Origin: Lates calcarifer
Taxonomy: Eukaryota; Chordata; Actinopteri; Centropomidae
Length of the DNA: 64,000 nucleotides
NCBI RefSeq assembly: GCF_001640805.2
Contig: NC_066843.1
Span: forward strand, 414,079 to 478,078
Direction of reading: 5' to 3'
A program made the translations under genes and the position numbers. The notes below the pieces were generated by a model, which was not told the origin of the DNA, made no database searches, and saw only the letters and a program-made list of their open reading frames with translations. Shown piece after piece: positions 22,686 to 37,208 of this stretch; position 1 is the stretch's first letter; each line of letters starts with the position of its first letter.

Positions 22686-22797
22686 GTTTCTGGACACAAA
22701 CTTCCTTAAGAAAAGCATCTGAACATTGTCGTCCTCCTCTTCCTCTTCATCCCAAACCTCTTTCTTTCTTCTCTGTTGTTTCCCTCTGTCCACCTCT

Positions 22798-24462
22798 TTA
22801 TGTGTCTTTAGGCTCTAGTTTACAGGACATGTCGAACAGCAGATTCTGGTTGTCGATCACCTGTAACTGGCGGACGTAGGCCTTCGTCTGCAGGTGGGAG
22901 GGGGACGTCTCTGTATCCATGGCTGCCAGAAAACAAAACAGACAGACAAACAAAAAACAGTGATGTTAGGAAGAGGAATGAAATTAGAAAACAGAGGTGC
23001 AGTTTCACACTGTCACCACCAGATGGAGACAAAGCTCGATATAATTTGAAGCTCTCTGATGATTTTAACTTTGTCTTTCCTTCACCTCAGGATGTTTTCC
23101 ATCCAGGTTTCAGCTGCAGCCTTTGTCTTTTTTAATCTCTTTAATTCATTAGGAAGACGACTCTGATCATCTGGGAAACAGCTGCAGGACATCTGGACCA
23201 GAATCCATTTTTAAACCGCACACAGTTCACAACTGGAGACACTTTACAGACCAGGGTTTTACTGCACTTTTAAAGCTTTGGTATTTTAACTTTTGGCCGT
23301 GTGCAATGTTTATAATAAACTGTGGAAAAGCAGCTGTGAATACAAAACTGGACTGATGAAACAACAGGAGCTGAAGTGGACAGGACGTCTCTCTGAGTTC
23401 TGACAGTTTCTACATGAACATTATGTCTGTAGAGCAAGGTCAAAGGTCACACAGCAGCAGCGTGTCGACACAACAGGTAAAACCATCACATGTTATAATG
23501 AACTGTGCTGACACAGTGTGTATATGTGTCTGTTACCTAGCTGAGTGCTCCTGTATCGTCTGATGATCCTCACCATCTCTGCCACTTTATGCTGCAGAAG
23601 AAGGAGAGAGGGAGGAAGGAAAAAGAGGAGGAGAAAGAAAAGGTGACAAGAGAAGAAGTGATGAGTTTTTAATGTCTTGTTCCAGTTTTATTTCCTGTTT
23701 AAGAAACAAACCTACTCTGACGATTCCTTCATGGTGTTACTGAGATATCGCATTCATGAATCCAGTCACAGTTGTCACCGGGATGGAGACATAAAGATTT
23801 ATTTACTCACTTCATATAAATATGTAAACGTGCGACACATCCCCTCTCTCTGTGACGAGCGGCTTTTCACTGGTTCTTCTTTTACATTTTAGGAACATTT
23901 TTGAATGGACGTGACTTCACTCACCATCTTCTCAAAGTTGACGAGTTCGCCATGAAACGTCTTACAGCTCTCGTGGAGAAACGTCAGATCTGCCAGAGGA
24001 AACACATCAGTTCATCAACACAGGATTCATCAGGGTTTATCAGGAGTCAAAGTTCAGAACGATGTTATGAAATACGACTTTAATGTTGTAGTTGGAACTT
24101 AAGGAAACACAACTGATGAAGATGTTTTCTGAAGCTGCTGCATGTTTGTTCCTGTCAGCTCAGTGTAACCTCCTCATTTTAAGCAGGTTTCAACATCAGC
24201 TCGTTCGTTTGCACGTTTTAGCTTCTTTAATTCTCCTGTTATGATCTTCACACATCAGATAAATACAGTGTGATGAAATAATAATAATAATAGTACAGAT
24301 TTGCACAAACCATGAACCAATGAATGAGACTCTGAAAATGATTCAAACACAAGTTTTTCTTCTGTTTGCAGCTTTTATTCTTTCTCTTTCTCTCGCTTCA
24401 TTCTTCCATCCATCCCTCCCTCTTTCTTTGGTTATGTTACCATGGAGACAGAGAGCTTAAGG

Positions 24463-24499
<37 letters not shown>

Positions 24500-24574
24500 T
24501 TTCTTCTGCTTTCACTCGTTCAGTTTCAAAAGACTTTAAATGAGATTACTGTACACACTCTGTACGCCTCTTAT

Positions 24575-24613
<39 letters not shown>

Positions 24614-25729
24614 ACACCTGCTGGGTTAGATGAGTGCGACTGAAGACGAGATGAAAAGAAAAAACTGGAGCGAAGAGGAAAATAAAACCAACGATGAAGA
24701 GGAGTCTTTGAAGTGACTGAACCTGTGTGTGTGTGTGTGTGTGTGGTGTGTGTGTGTGTGTGTGTGTGTCAGGTTGACGCTAACATGGAGCTGATTAGCC
24801 AGGAGTGTTAATTAGCGAGGAGGAGCTAACTTGTCAGCAGCAGCTTCACATCTGCTCGGCAGCTGGAGGCGATCAGAGTCTCAGAGGATCAATAAGTGCA
24901 GGTTTAGAACCAGGATCAGTTCATCAGCACTGACGAGGTTCAGTCCCTCGCTCGGGTTCATGTGACTGTCAGGGACGGTTTGAAAACCACACGAGGTCAT
25001 GTGACTGTCAGAGGAAAACATTACAGAAAACTCTGCTTCTTGAGAAACTCAACTGTCTCCTGAACGTTAGAAATGAGTAAAAGTCCTCAGGAGTCCGACT
25101 GCTGCTCTCTGTGTCAAACATCCTCCTCCTCCTGCAGAGTCAGACCTGAACTCACTGACATGAAACTTATATTCATAGATTCAGAGCGACTCCCTCCTCC
25201 TGAGGAGATCATTATCTCTGATGTCCAACCACAGTAAACCTCCAGAAACCCACTTGGAAACCAGAGAGAAAAGACGCTGCAGAACTTCATTCAGAATCCT
25301 TCTGTTTTTAAGTTTCCCTCAGTATCACAGTGAAACAGACAGAGGTGTCTGAACATCCACGACACACTGACAACAGGAGCTGATAATAAATAATTCGGCT
25401 GCTTTAAATGGAGACTATTGAAAAATATGATGTATATAATGTGATATTTGTCGCTGACTCTCCTACAGTTCCTGTGTGAGTACCTTTAAGCAGCAGAGGT
25501 GTGAAGGGGATTAGTGGAGGTCTCAGGCTGGTGATCAGGTCTCTGTAGGACTTGTGGTTCCTGGAGGGATCCTGTAAGACCAGAAAAATCCCAATGTGAA
25601 ACAAGTGATGAGTTAGCAGCAGATCAAAAGTAAAACATGATCCTGAGACTGTGACTCACCGCGATGCTCTCAAACTGCTGGAACTGCTTCCTGAACTTCC
25701 CCGGGAGTCCCTGAACACAACGCGCACGC

Positions 25730-25770
<41 letters not shown>

Positions 25771-27577
25771 TGGGTTGCAGTGAACTGAACCTTATCTACT
25801 GGTTATCTGAATGTGTGTGAAGGTGCAGCAGAGCAGCGTCAGGTGAGTCCTGTACCTCCCAGGTGAGTCGTAGTCTGCTGACAGCCGGATTATCCAGACC
25901 CAGAACCACAGCGAGGAACGACAGCAGGTCCTGCTGCTGCTTACACCTGAAACACACAAACACCTGTTCACACCGGGAACCTGGGACATTTCTGGCCTGA
26001 TCCTTCTGCAGGTCTGACCCTGACCCGGGTCAGGACATGGACTCACAGAGCTGCGATCTTGATGAACTTGCGGAGCAGCTGGACCCTCTTCGGCAGCGAC
26101 TGACACTGCAGGATCTCGGTGGCGACCCAGTGCTGCACCTCGCTGCAGCGCTGCAGTACCAGCTCCAGGTTGAGGGGGCGCCAGCGCGACTGCTCTCCGT
26201 GAAACACGTAACACACAAACTCCACCTGCAGGAGACACCAACGAAGAAGAAGGAAGATACAGATCTGTCAGATCTGAGTGCGCTGGTTGTGGAGCAGCGT
26301 GTTGGATCTCTGTGACCTCTGACCTCGTGGACGCAGCTGAACAGCTCCCAGTCAAACACCACCAGCTGATTGGCCACTTCCTCCGCTGACATGTCGTGGA
26401 GTTTACTGTCACCTGGAGTCCAGTGGATCTCCTCAGGAAGAGGAAGCTGAGGATAAAAACATCGTCACATTATAACAAACAGAACCCGCTCCCTTCATCA
26501 GGTAATGATCAGTGAAACCGTTCAGTTCCTCACCAGTGAGTCGAGTTCAGAAGGTTCACAGGCGAACAGGTGAGTGTTGACCCCCAGCGTGGTGAACACA
26601 GCTTCATCACTGGGACGAAACACTGCTTTCTCTGAACACAGAGACGTTAATAACAGTTAAATAAAAGACTAAACGCACACTTCATCTGGTTTCTAGAGAC
26701 AAACTACCACAATAAGAGTTTCAATATAAAAGCAGATCAAACAGAACGAAGAGAAAACGACCACAAAGACTCAAACTAATGATCGTGTTGATGTGGTTTT
26801 TGTCTCCTGACCTCCGGCTGACGTGACGGCCACCAGGATGAGGTTTCCAGGCAGGACCGGTTGATCTTCGCTGTACTGGAGTTTCTCTCTGACCAGAGCC
26901 AGAATCTCTCCGACCCGACAGGACAGACGACTCCTGATGGTGACGTAGGAATGATCCGGAGTGTAGACCCTGCAGAAGACTGACCACACAGAGACGGACA
27001 GATGACGGTTTGTCCAAAAACAAAGAGAAAAAGGACGAAACTTTTTACACAAAATTTTATATCGGGAAAGTTTTGACACCATCTAGTGACCATTTATGGT
27101 ACTGCATCTGAAAGGAACAGTCCAACATTTTTTGTTGGCAAGAAGACGGACGCCAGTTTCATCTCCACTGCAGAGATGGTCCAGACGTGTTAGCATGGCT
27201 TAGCACAAAGACCTAAAGCAGAGGGAAACTGTTAGCCTAGCTCCATCAAAAGACGAGAAAGAAACCGTTTAGATCTGATCTCAGGCAGCTGGTTAATTTA
27301 CTGCATCATTTATTTCAGTTTGGAAGATAATTGGATTTTATTTGATTTGAAATATAATATTTGCTGCTACCGCGTTAGCTTGTGTGAAGGTCAAGATGTC
27401 AGTGTCCAGTGTGATGTCCAGTGTTTTAGCTCCGTTATCAGAAATGATCTCTGTCCATACTAACACACCTGAAAACACACTCCCTCACTGGGCTGCATGA
27501 GGGTTCAGGTCAGAGTCAGGATCAGGTCATTATGTCCTCTGGAAGTCCTCACAACTATAGCAAGACTAATGTGCGTA

Positions 27578-27617
<40 letters not shown>

Positions 27618-27742
27618 TGGGTGTGTCAGGCAGTTTGTGATTTGTATATCCCGACCACAGACTGCAGGTGTGTTTGCATTTCAACTGTGTGTATGTGTTT
27701 ACAGATTAGACAGTGAACTGCAGCTTTTATATTTCTGTCCAT

Positions 27743-27783
<41 letters not shown>

Positions 27784-30700
27784 GTACTCTCGTCGGAGCC
27801 TCTGAAGGCCTCTCTGGGCTGCAGGCAGGCGTCAATACGTCTGAAGTGTCTGAACAGAGGACGGACCTGCTTCTTCCTGCTCTCCTTCTCCTCATCAGAG
27901 CTGATAACACACACAGACACACACAGACACACACAGTAACACAGACACACACACACACACACAGTAACACAGACACACACACACACACAGTAACACAGAC
28001 ACACACAGTACACACACAGTAACACAGACACACACAGTCAAAGAATTAAAACAGATGATCTCGTATTAGCAAGAAAATTATACAATAAAATATAATAAAA
28101 CATGACAAACATGTGGTAAATGTATTGTTGTTATTGTGTAATTCAAAGGTCCAGTGTGGAACATTTCCAGGAATCTATTGGCAGAAATGTAATATCATCT
28201 GTTTTCATTCGAGTCCACCATGTTTCTACAGTAGCCCAGATCGGACAAACTGAACCAAACTGTGGCTACACGTGGGCCTTTCACGTCTTTATGTTGACGC
28301 CACACAAAAACCCAATGGGATTTTTTCACTTTTTTAAGACACGTAAAAGCTTCAACCATCAGCAGTGGGGGATTTACTGATTTACTGTATTCCTGTGTGT
28401 ACTGACTGTGTGTGACTGTGTGTGTTGGTCTTACGGGCAGTGTAAGATCTCGGTCCATCTCTGCAGTTTGAGGACGTCCTCCACCAGCTCAGGATACCGA
28501 CTCAGCTCCTGGACCGCACACAGGTACAGCTCCTACACACACAAACACACAATAAAAACACACACAACGTTGTGTTTTTCACACTAAGGTAAATACAGAA
28601 GATGAGAAATGTGTGCGACTGTGAAAGTTTCCAGAGCTGAGTCAGTTCTGTTGGAAACCAGGAGCCAAGAACAACAGGTTCCACCCTGAATAAGTGTTAT
28701 CACCTGTGTGTGTCATTATTATTACAGTGTGTGTGTGTGTGTGAGCTGAGGTTTTTAGTCCTGAACCGGACTTTCTAAAAAGAGAAATGCCACTGTCCGT
28801 CCGTTGCCACGGTGACAGCTGCTTCCTCATTCAGGTAGAGCGGCGAGGACGTCCCTGTAATCTGGTCTTTCCATTTATACCCTCGGCCTTCGTTAGGAGT
28901 GACACTTGGTGGTGAAGTGGTGGTGGGTGGAGGCTGGTTTGGGATTGGACCTTCGTTCACTCATACATGCACCTGTACAACCAACAGGTGGCGATGTAAC
29001 TCCACCTGTAAATGTTGGCCAATCAGAAGCCTGAAAGAATTTTTACTGAGCGAAGCGGAGAGCAAAGGATGATGGTCTCTGTAGTTCTCATTTCCCTTCG
29101 CTCTGCTCCAAAAAACAGTTTTGCCCAGAAGACGTATTGTTACCGTTCCAGGTCCATTACATCCCCAGTTAGTACACCTACATGTAGTACACTGTGTACT
29201 CGGTATACTCACTGGTGTAGTGTGTGAATCTCGACAGGGTAGTGTTGTCTCAAATCAAACATGGCCGCCGTGCAACTTACAGGAAACACGTGACGATTGT
29301 CATCAAGATGTCCTCCAGCTGCTTGACTCAAAAATGAACCTTTTACTTTCTTGTGTGTTCACCCTGTTTCATGCCACATGTAAACTACGATGAGACCTTC
29401 CTCTGCCGCCATTTTAACAAGTTTAAAAATATGTTGTTGGCCCCTCCCTTTCTGCTACGTGGCCAAGATGGCGACCGATTAGGGAGAGAAGTGTCCGTCA
29501 TTTTAAACTCAGCTTTCAGACCTTCGTGTGCTCTGCATGTTTCCATATTGTGCTCTCAAAATGGCAGCTGTGAGGAGGTGTATCATGTTGTGTGTTGTGT
29601 ACCTGTGGTTGTGTATATGTTGTGTGTATGTTGTGTGTTGTGTACCTGTGGTTGTGTATATGTTGTGTGTATGTTGTGTGTTGTGTACCTGTGGTTGTGT
29701 ATATGTTGTGTGTATGTTGTGTGTTGTGTACCTGTGGTTGTGTGTTACCTTAGGGAAGCTGTTGCTGCGCTCTCCCTCCTCCTGCAGCAGCTCTCTGTAG
29801 GTGTCCAGGTACCTGAACGCCACGTTCAGCACCGCCTGCTTCCTCTCTGCTCCGTCCAGTCCTCCGTCTGTTTCTCCCTCCATCTCTCCATCCCTCTCTC
29901 TCCTCCCTCTCTCCTCTCACCCTCCACCTCCCCCTCCCTGCCTCTCCTCTCTCCCTCCTTCCCCTCCGTCTCCAGAGTGAATCTGAGAGAGTCTGAGTTA
30001 AGGACAGATATTCGTCTGATGACACAAACACGTTATGGACAATTAAAATTCCTGATTCACTGAGCAAGAATCTGATCAGAACCACACAGTTAACTTAATC
30101 AAACACATTGATTACCTCAGGATTTGATGGCCGCAGACAGTTCATAATAAATAAATCAGACACCGACACAGTGCTTAGAAGATATACGTCTATTACAAGA
30201 GCTCGACGACGACTTTTAAAAGGCTAACGCGAGAAGTAAAGTGATGTAAAATCTTGCACGTGTGTGGAACGGATCGGGCGTTGTCGTGAAAGAGGTTCAG
30301 TTGTGCCCATGTTCTGATTTTGGCACACAAGCAGATCAGATCATGTTCCCAGGTACGGATCAAGCACTATGGTAACTCAGATAACAACCCTGTACAACTG
30401 AGCTGAACAGAAACACATCTACAGCTCCAACATGGAGGTGGATGGACTACAACAGCTGTCAGCCAACAACACTCACCAACACTGGACTGTTAAAGACTGG
30501 TCTGATGGAGCTGGATCTGGATGAAGGGACAGAATCTGAATCCACAGAACCACAGTCCAGGCTGCTGCTGGTGTAAAGGTGTGATGATGTCTTGACTCAC
30601 ATTGGGCCTTAATATCAATCAGTCATGGTCTGAATGTCACAGCCTGAGTGTTGTTGCCGACCATGTTCGTCCCTTCATGGACAGTTTCCAGCAGCAGAAT

Positions 30701-30957
30701 TCTCCGTGTCGAGAATCTCAGAGGAAAGTTTCCAACATCTGGAGGAATCCAGAGCAAAGAGAGGAATGGTGTTCCTAATAACATGCTCAGTGAGAATGGG
30801 ATGAAAAACTCTGGAATTTTCCTTTAAAGTCTGATTCATGAGTTCATCTGTAATCAGCCTGATTTTAATGTTTCAGCCTCAGAGAGCAGCAGCTCTGAAG
30901 AGAAACTGTAACTACAGAGTCAGAGACGCCGCCATGATGACCCACATATCACTGCAC

Positions 30958-31026
<69 letters not shown>

Positions 31027-31737
31027 CTGCCTCCGTCTCTGCACACACACCATGTTTTTCTCTCTCCCTGATGAACCCAGTTCCTGCAGCAGCCTGATGA
31101 GGGCGCCAACACTGACGATCAGTCGTAATTTATCAAATCTGTCTCAAAACAACCTGATGTTCTCACTTTTACCTGGTTTTTGTTTTTGATGTTGTTGCTC
31201 TCAGGTGTGTAGCACCCTCTAACCGTGCTGAGACGATGTGAATGAATCATTAGTACTTTACCTTGTATTTCTTGCATTCTGCACAATTTAACTTGAGCCG
31301 AATGATCTATTATCAGTTCCTGTTTTTAATGCACTCACAGATGTACAGGTAAACTATCACTGGATTATTTAAATCCTGAGGCAAAATTTAAAACAATGAT
31401 TTTCAGGCAAGTTCTGCAGTCATAAGAAGTGACTTTTATCTATGATTTCAAGGAGGAGTTATGGATGTTTATTCATGACGAACATCAGAGACAATGACAG
31501 ATGTGGAAAGTGTAAGTTGTGCTGATTCCAGCAGTTTCTGTCTGATGTCTCTGTGTTAGGATTTGACTGAGTTATGACTCTCTGAACCACAAACAGCTGA
31601 AGAGTGAGGAGATCTCTGTGTGTACTGTGGTTTTTCTTCGACGAGGAAAAACCAGCAGAGGAAGATGAAGACGAGTATTTCTCTCTCTCTTCTCTCCCGC
31701 CCCCATCCCTCTCTGCTCTACTTCCTCTCCTCCCTCC

Positions 31738-31785
<48 letters not shown>

Positions 31786-33672
31786 GGGTGAGTATGAAAG
31801 TGGACGACAATCACTTTGTCACTGCAGAGGAAAAAAGGATTCATTTACATTTTAAACGACGCAGCGTAACAATCTGTCCTGAAGTCAGCTGTTTATCATC
31901 TCTACTTATTTATGTGATTTTAATTCAGCACAGTTTCAGTTCATATTTAATATATTCTATCACCTCTCTACAGATCAGATTTTCCTGAAGGCACCGTCTG
32001 AACCTGTAACCCTGAAGTTAGCTTCAGCCTGGTTCCTCCACAAAAAGCCAATGGGATTCTTTCATAGTGTTTTGGATTATTCCAGAAAATAAACTGTGAG
32101 CAGCTAAAGTTTCTGATCCTTCAGGTTTAGTTGATCAGATCATCTTCACAGATGAACACCACTGTTCTGACACTCGTTAGCAACCGCCTTTTTTAAGACA
32201 CGTAAAAGCTTCAAACATCAGGAGTGGGGGATTTACTGACCCATTTTATGTCGGAGAATAAAACCTGAAAATGTCTTGAGCTTGTGTTAAAACCACAGAC
32301 CTTATTTCAGACATTTAACCAGAAACACACTGACTCTGGACGAGGAACAGGAAGAGCTAACATGCTAACATGCTAACTGACTTCCTGGTTATAAGATCAG
32401 TCCTGCAGCTCTGCATAGGAACCACAGGTATTTAAGGTGAGTTTGATGCCAAACACGTGGTCTTTTCTGAGTTTGACACGAACAACGTCTTAAAAAACTG
32501 TAGCAAGTGAAAGTTGAAGCTCTGACAGTTGATTTCATCGACTGTAATGACGACAGTCACCAGTGGAACCTGACTAATACTGTGTAGGTCCACCTCGACC
32601 TCTGGGGGCGTCCTGTGGCATCTGACAGCAGGACATTAGCGGTGGATTCTTTGGGCGGTGGAGCCTCCGTGGATCTGGTTTGTTCTGAATCATCCCACAG
32701 ATGAGCTAAAAGTGTAAAGTTCGTCCTGAGGGTGGTGCTAGAAGGAAGGTGATGGGGTCATTAAACTTCACCCTCTGGGGAGAGGATGGACAGGCAGGGT
32801 GGTGTTTCCACCTTTTCCTTCCTCTGGACTCGTTAAAAAGGCTGAAGGAGGTGGAAACATGTCAGTGTCAGTCTGCAGCCGTCAGCGAGAGGAAACACAA
32901 ACCTGCAGCTTCCAGACTGAAACAAACCAAACTGTCCATCAACGTCAAACACTGGACGTCCGTGACTCGGCTCCATTACACAGTCACGCACACATGCAGA
33001 TACACAACACAGCCCTGTGAGCACATTCTATCCAGGTAATTATGCATGTGTGTGTGTGTGTGTGTGTGTGAAGGATACTGCTGCAGCAGGACTTGCTGTA
33101 ACCTGTCGGCCGTCAGGAAGATGGGATGTGTCAACATGAAGTCATCCAGCAGAGTTTCTACAGAGACACAAACAGAGACAGAGGTTAGCTGTACAGACTG
33201 TACCTGAACACACCTTCACATCTGGGAACAATAACAAATAAATAAAGAACATTCTCTAATAAAACTAGAACCACAGCCTCCTGGTCATCAGTCTCCAGTT
33301 TCAGTTTATCAGTGACCTTGACCTTTGACCTTTGGCCACCAGATTGTAATCAGTTCATCTCTGAGTCCAGAGATATCATGTTCACGAGAATGTGAGGACT
33401 TCCTGTTGGTGTTTCACATTAAAAGCCTACCAACAAAGACTTTTCATATGAAAAACCTTGACAGGAAATGTTGAATCTCTGACAGGAGAGTGGCAGCTAA
33501 TGATTATTCTCCTCATCAATGAATCTGCTGATCATTATCTTTCAGGCTGTTGATCCGACTTCAGACAAACTCTCCTGCATTAAAGGTTTAACTGAAGATT
33601 TAAAGGAGAGCTGCACACAAACACATGTAAATCAACAGATACCACTCTACACATTTGAATCTATGGCTGCAA

Positions 33673-33712
<40 letters not shown>

Positions 33713-36700
33713 TCTCTGTTTGTCAGAAATTAACCATCTGTGAGATGATATCAGTTTCATGTTTAGCCTAGCTTAGCACAAAGACTGGAAGCAGGGGGAA
33801 ACTGTTAGCCTAGCTTAGCACAAAGACTGGAAGCAGGGGGAAACTGTTAGCCTAGCTTAGCACAAAGACTGGAAGCAGGGGGAAACTGTTAGCCTAGCTC
33901 CATCAAAGGAGAAAAAAATCTCCCTTCCAACAGTAAATATAAAAATTCATATGCTGGTATAATAATTCTGATCTTCAGAGATGAACTTTAAGAGAATCAT
34001 ATAAACTACATTATAGAAACACTCCTCCACACACACACACACACACAGATTAAATGTGGGCCATGAAGACATATTTAGCCTCGAAGTCGTCGTCGGTTCA
34101 GATAAATGAAACCAGAACTGAAGCTTTAAATGAACAGACACAGCAGAGAGAGTCAGATTCATCAGAGACAAACACAGAGAAAACCTGGTGTTGATGTTTT
34201 TCAGAGCGACACTGAGCTGAAACAGTGACGAGCAGCTGCTGCAGTAAAACACTGTAATTTAAGATGCTGAAACAGCACGACTCAGACAAAACCTGTGGTC
34301 GCATTTACTAAAATATACTGCTGCTCTGTGTGTGTGTGTGTGTGTGTGTGAGAGACGCATGCTGCAGTGGGCGTGTCCTGTCAGGGTCCGCCTCTCTGCA
34401 GGCGGTTACCATAGAGACACCACGTTGCACAGTGAGAGGATGGAGAGAGAAATGTGTGAAAAGAAGAAGAAACACTGAGGAGGAAAAAGAACAGAGAGGA
34501 ATGAACGTCATGTCAGAGTGTGAGTGTGTGTGTGTGTTGACTGATCGATCATGTAATCAATACCACACTGGATTCATCCCAGGTCTATTCTGTTTTATTG
34601 GAGCTGCTGTGGAGAGTTTCAGTGTCTAACTGAGCGACAACAACTGAGTTTGTTAAGAAAAACAACAACATTGTTACTGTTATCACACACAGGACAGGTG
34701 TGTGTGTGTGTGTTCATCAAGAAATCACCTGCTCGATAGAACTCATTCTGAACCAATCACGTGGCTGGAATAGAAGCAAGGAGCAGATTGTTTCTCTCCT
34801 CATTAGACTGATACTGAAAGAAAGTTAAAAACAGGAGGATTCTGGGTGAAGTTCTGCAGCTGTCAGGAGCCTCCTCTTCTTGAGCTCTCAGAGACAATGA
34901 TATATTTGGGAAGTAGAAATCACACTGAATCTAAAAATCTAAGTTTGACGTCTGTGTGTTGAGATGTGACTGAGTTATGACAATAACTAACTAACGTCTG
35001 AGCCCTGAAGTTACCACAGGAAGAGATAAAGTGCACCCTGTCATTTAATATATAAACATATTCACAGGCTAACGAATTAGCAGAAGAAGAATGGTTTGAG
35101 GAGGAATCAGCAGACAGATGCAGAGAGAGAGAGAAGATGGTGTGAACACAGAGGGAGAGAGTGAAAGAGTGTGAACGTGGGAGGAGGAGGAGGAGGAGAG
35201 AAACCAACTGAATCCAAATGGGATGTAAAGAACGCCTACGAGCTGAGAGAGAGAGAAACTGACTGGAACACCGAGAGGAGGAGAGAGATACGAGCAGACA
35301 GACTGTGGCAGTGCCTTGCTCAAAGACACGTAACACAGAACACAGCTGGAATACCACTGCCTCCGTCTGCTGCTCAGACTAAAACAGGGACAGCAGCGTT
35401 TCCAAACGTCTCCATTTTAAGGGCTGGAAAACTCTGAAGTAACGTGGACACCAGGTGTGAACACAGCGACAGACTGTGGCTCCAACAAACACCAAACTCT
35501 AAGTTTCCTGGATGTCAGAGATGAACGCTGGTTTTTAAACAGTCTGTAACTGATCTACAGTGTCACTCTGAACTCTCTGGACCAGAAGTTTAAAGGTGCT
35601 ACATGGGAGCTAGCATTAGCATTAGCAGCTGCCATCTTTGTGTTTACAAGACAAGAGGTTAGAATACGTCCTCTGAGACTCACTATCGTAAAGTGGTGTT
35701 ATGACATGGCGGACTGGGGCTAGCTGGTTAGCATGCTAACTTCATTGGGAGAAAAGATGAGACAGAAACAGAAGCAAAACACTGATGTTGCTTTTCACAG
35801 CTGGAAACAGCTCCTGGTGGTGCTAATGCTAACGTTAGCTTTGCAGTGATAGCAAAAACTCACGTATAGCACCTTTAAATTACACAGCAAGAGTAATGCT
35901 GAACTATAGAAGTCTTAAAAAACCAGCGTTCATCTCTGATGTCCAGGAGACTGACGGAAACATCAAGAGCTATGAGCAGAGTTTGTTGTGTTGCTCAGAG
36001 GGAGATCGTACCTGCTCACCATCGTTACACCGAGCAACAACAGGTGTTCATGGAGCAGAGCAGGAACCATGCTGAGGGTTTAAACCTTCAGGAAAAGGAA
36101 ATCACCTGCAGCAGAAGTGAATCAGTGTGAGAGCGACATCGTGGACGGAGCTGATGCTTTCATGGAGAGAAGTTGGAGGTTTTCTCGTGTATTTCAGCTC
36201 AGAAGCCTCTAATTTGAGTCTGTGTTTTTTTCCTCCCACCTCCTCTCTCCTCTCCCTCCCTCTCTCTCTCTTCCTCCCACTCCTCTTCTCCAAATGTCTT
36301 GTTGAGAGCTGGTTGCTATGTGAACAGGTGCTAAAGAGCCTCTTATGTATCTGCACACACACACACACACACACACACACTGCTGCTCTTCACATCCTCA
36401 CAAACGGGAAGTTGGACGAGGGAAACCTGCAGCTTCGAGAGGTCGAGGAAGGCGGAGAGACGAGGAGGAGGAGGAGGAGGAAGGTAAAAGCATCCGCAGA
36501 GAGGTAAACGAGTGGGCAGCATCACTTCTTCTCTTCTTCTAAAGAGAAAGAAAAAGTCCTCCTCCCACACAGCGAGCTGTCCTGTCACGCCATCACTGTC
36601 TTTCTCTTTCTGTTTCTTTGTTTTTCTGTGGTGTTTTGGTTTTAAGCCCCATCACCACGGCACGCTGAGGGCTTTCCCTGGAGAACAGGAACGTTCACAG

Positions 36701-37166
36701 AGATTCACACACTCGTGATTGTGTTGGACACCAGGATCCAGGTGAATCAGTTTCCCTGTTCCTGAGAAAAACACCTGCAGGAGCCACATACAACACACTG
36801 CTTTCAGAAAGTATTCAGACCCCTTCACTTCACTGCGTTTAGATTTCATTTCACCTCCACTCCTCCTCCTCCTCCTCCTCCTCCTCTCAGTATGATGCTG
36901 CCACCTCCCACACACACAGCAGACAACAACAACCGCACACAGACCAGCAGTAAAAACTTCATTCAGGAGAAAAGTTATTTACATTCTGTTTCACAGCGTA
37001 ACTCTGCCTCACCTGAACACACCTGCCTGCCTCGACACGCCTGCCGCTGAGCTGAGTGTGTGTGTGTGTGTGTGTGTGTTATGTAAGAGGCTTTAACAGG
37101 TTTGTTCGTCCTTTATAAAACTGTCAGGAAACTTATCGTCTTTCTGTTTTACCTGAGAGGCAGCTG

Positions 37167-37208
<42 letters not shown>

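Larger units (their letters stand above)
15252..22797 (-). other. AT-rich region, possible long rapgefl1 3' UTR
   Basis: I recognise no protein here. The region lacks the long CA/TG microsatellites that crowd rapgefl1 introns to its right and it ends at the poly(A) signal at 15246, so it could be one very long 3' UTR. Alternative poly(A) signals (AATAAA, minus) occur closer to the stop at 22680-22685 and 22107-22112, so shorter forms are just as possible. Content: exon-like islands near 16255-16345 and 16643-16800, a degenerate GTTCAAACTCAT repeat zone at 17110-17640, a TTAA-flanked element at 19391-20128 and a DR1 array at 21871. Confidence 0.35.

Noticed and set aside
27532..28033. Long Cys/Val or Thr/His frames around 27.5-28.0 kb
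   Set aside because: They are translations of CA/TG microsatellites; the only real coding part is rapgefl1 exon 6 (27788-27900).
27901..28037. Possible CRISPR-like array of regular repeats
   Set aside because: Units are CA-rich satellite without distinct spacers, in a vertebrate intron.
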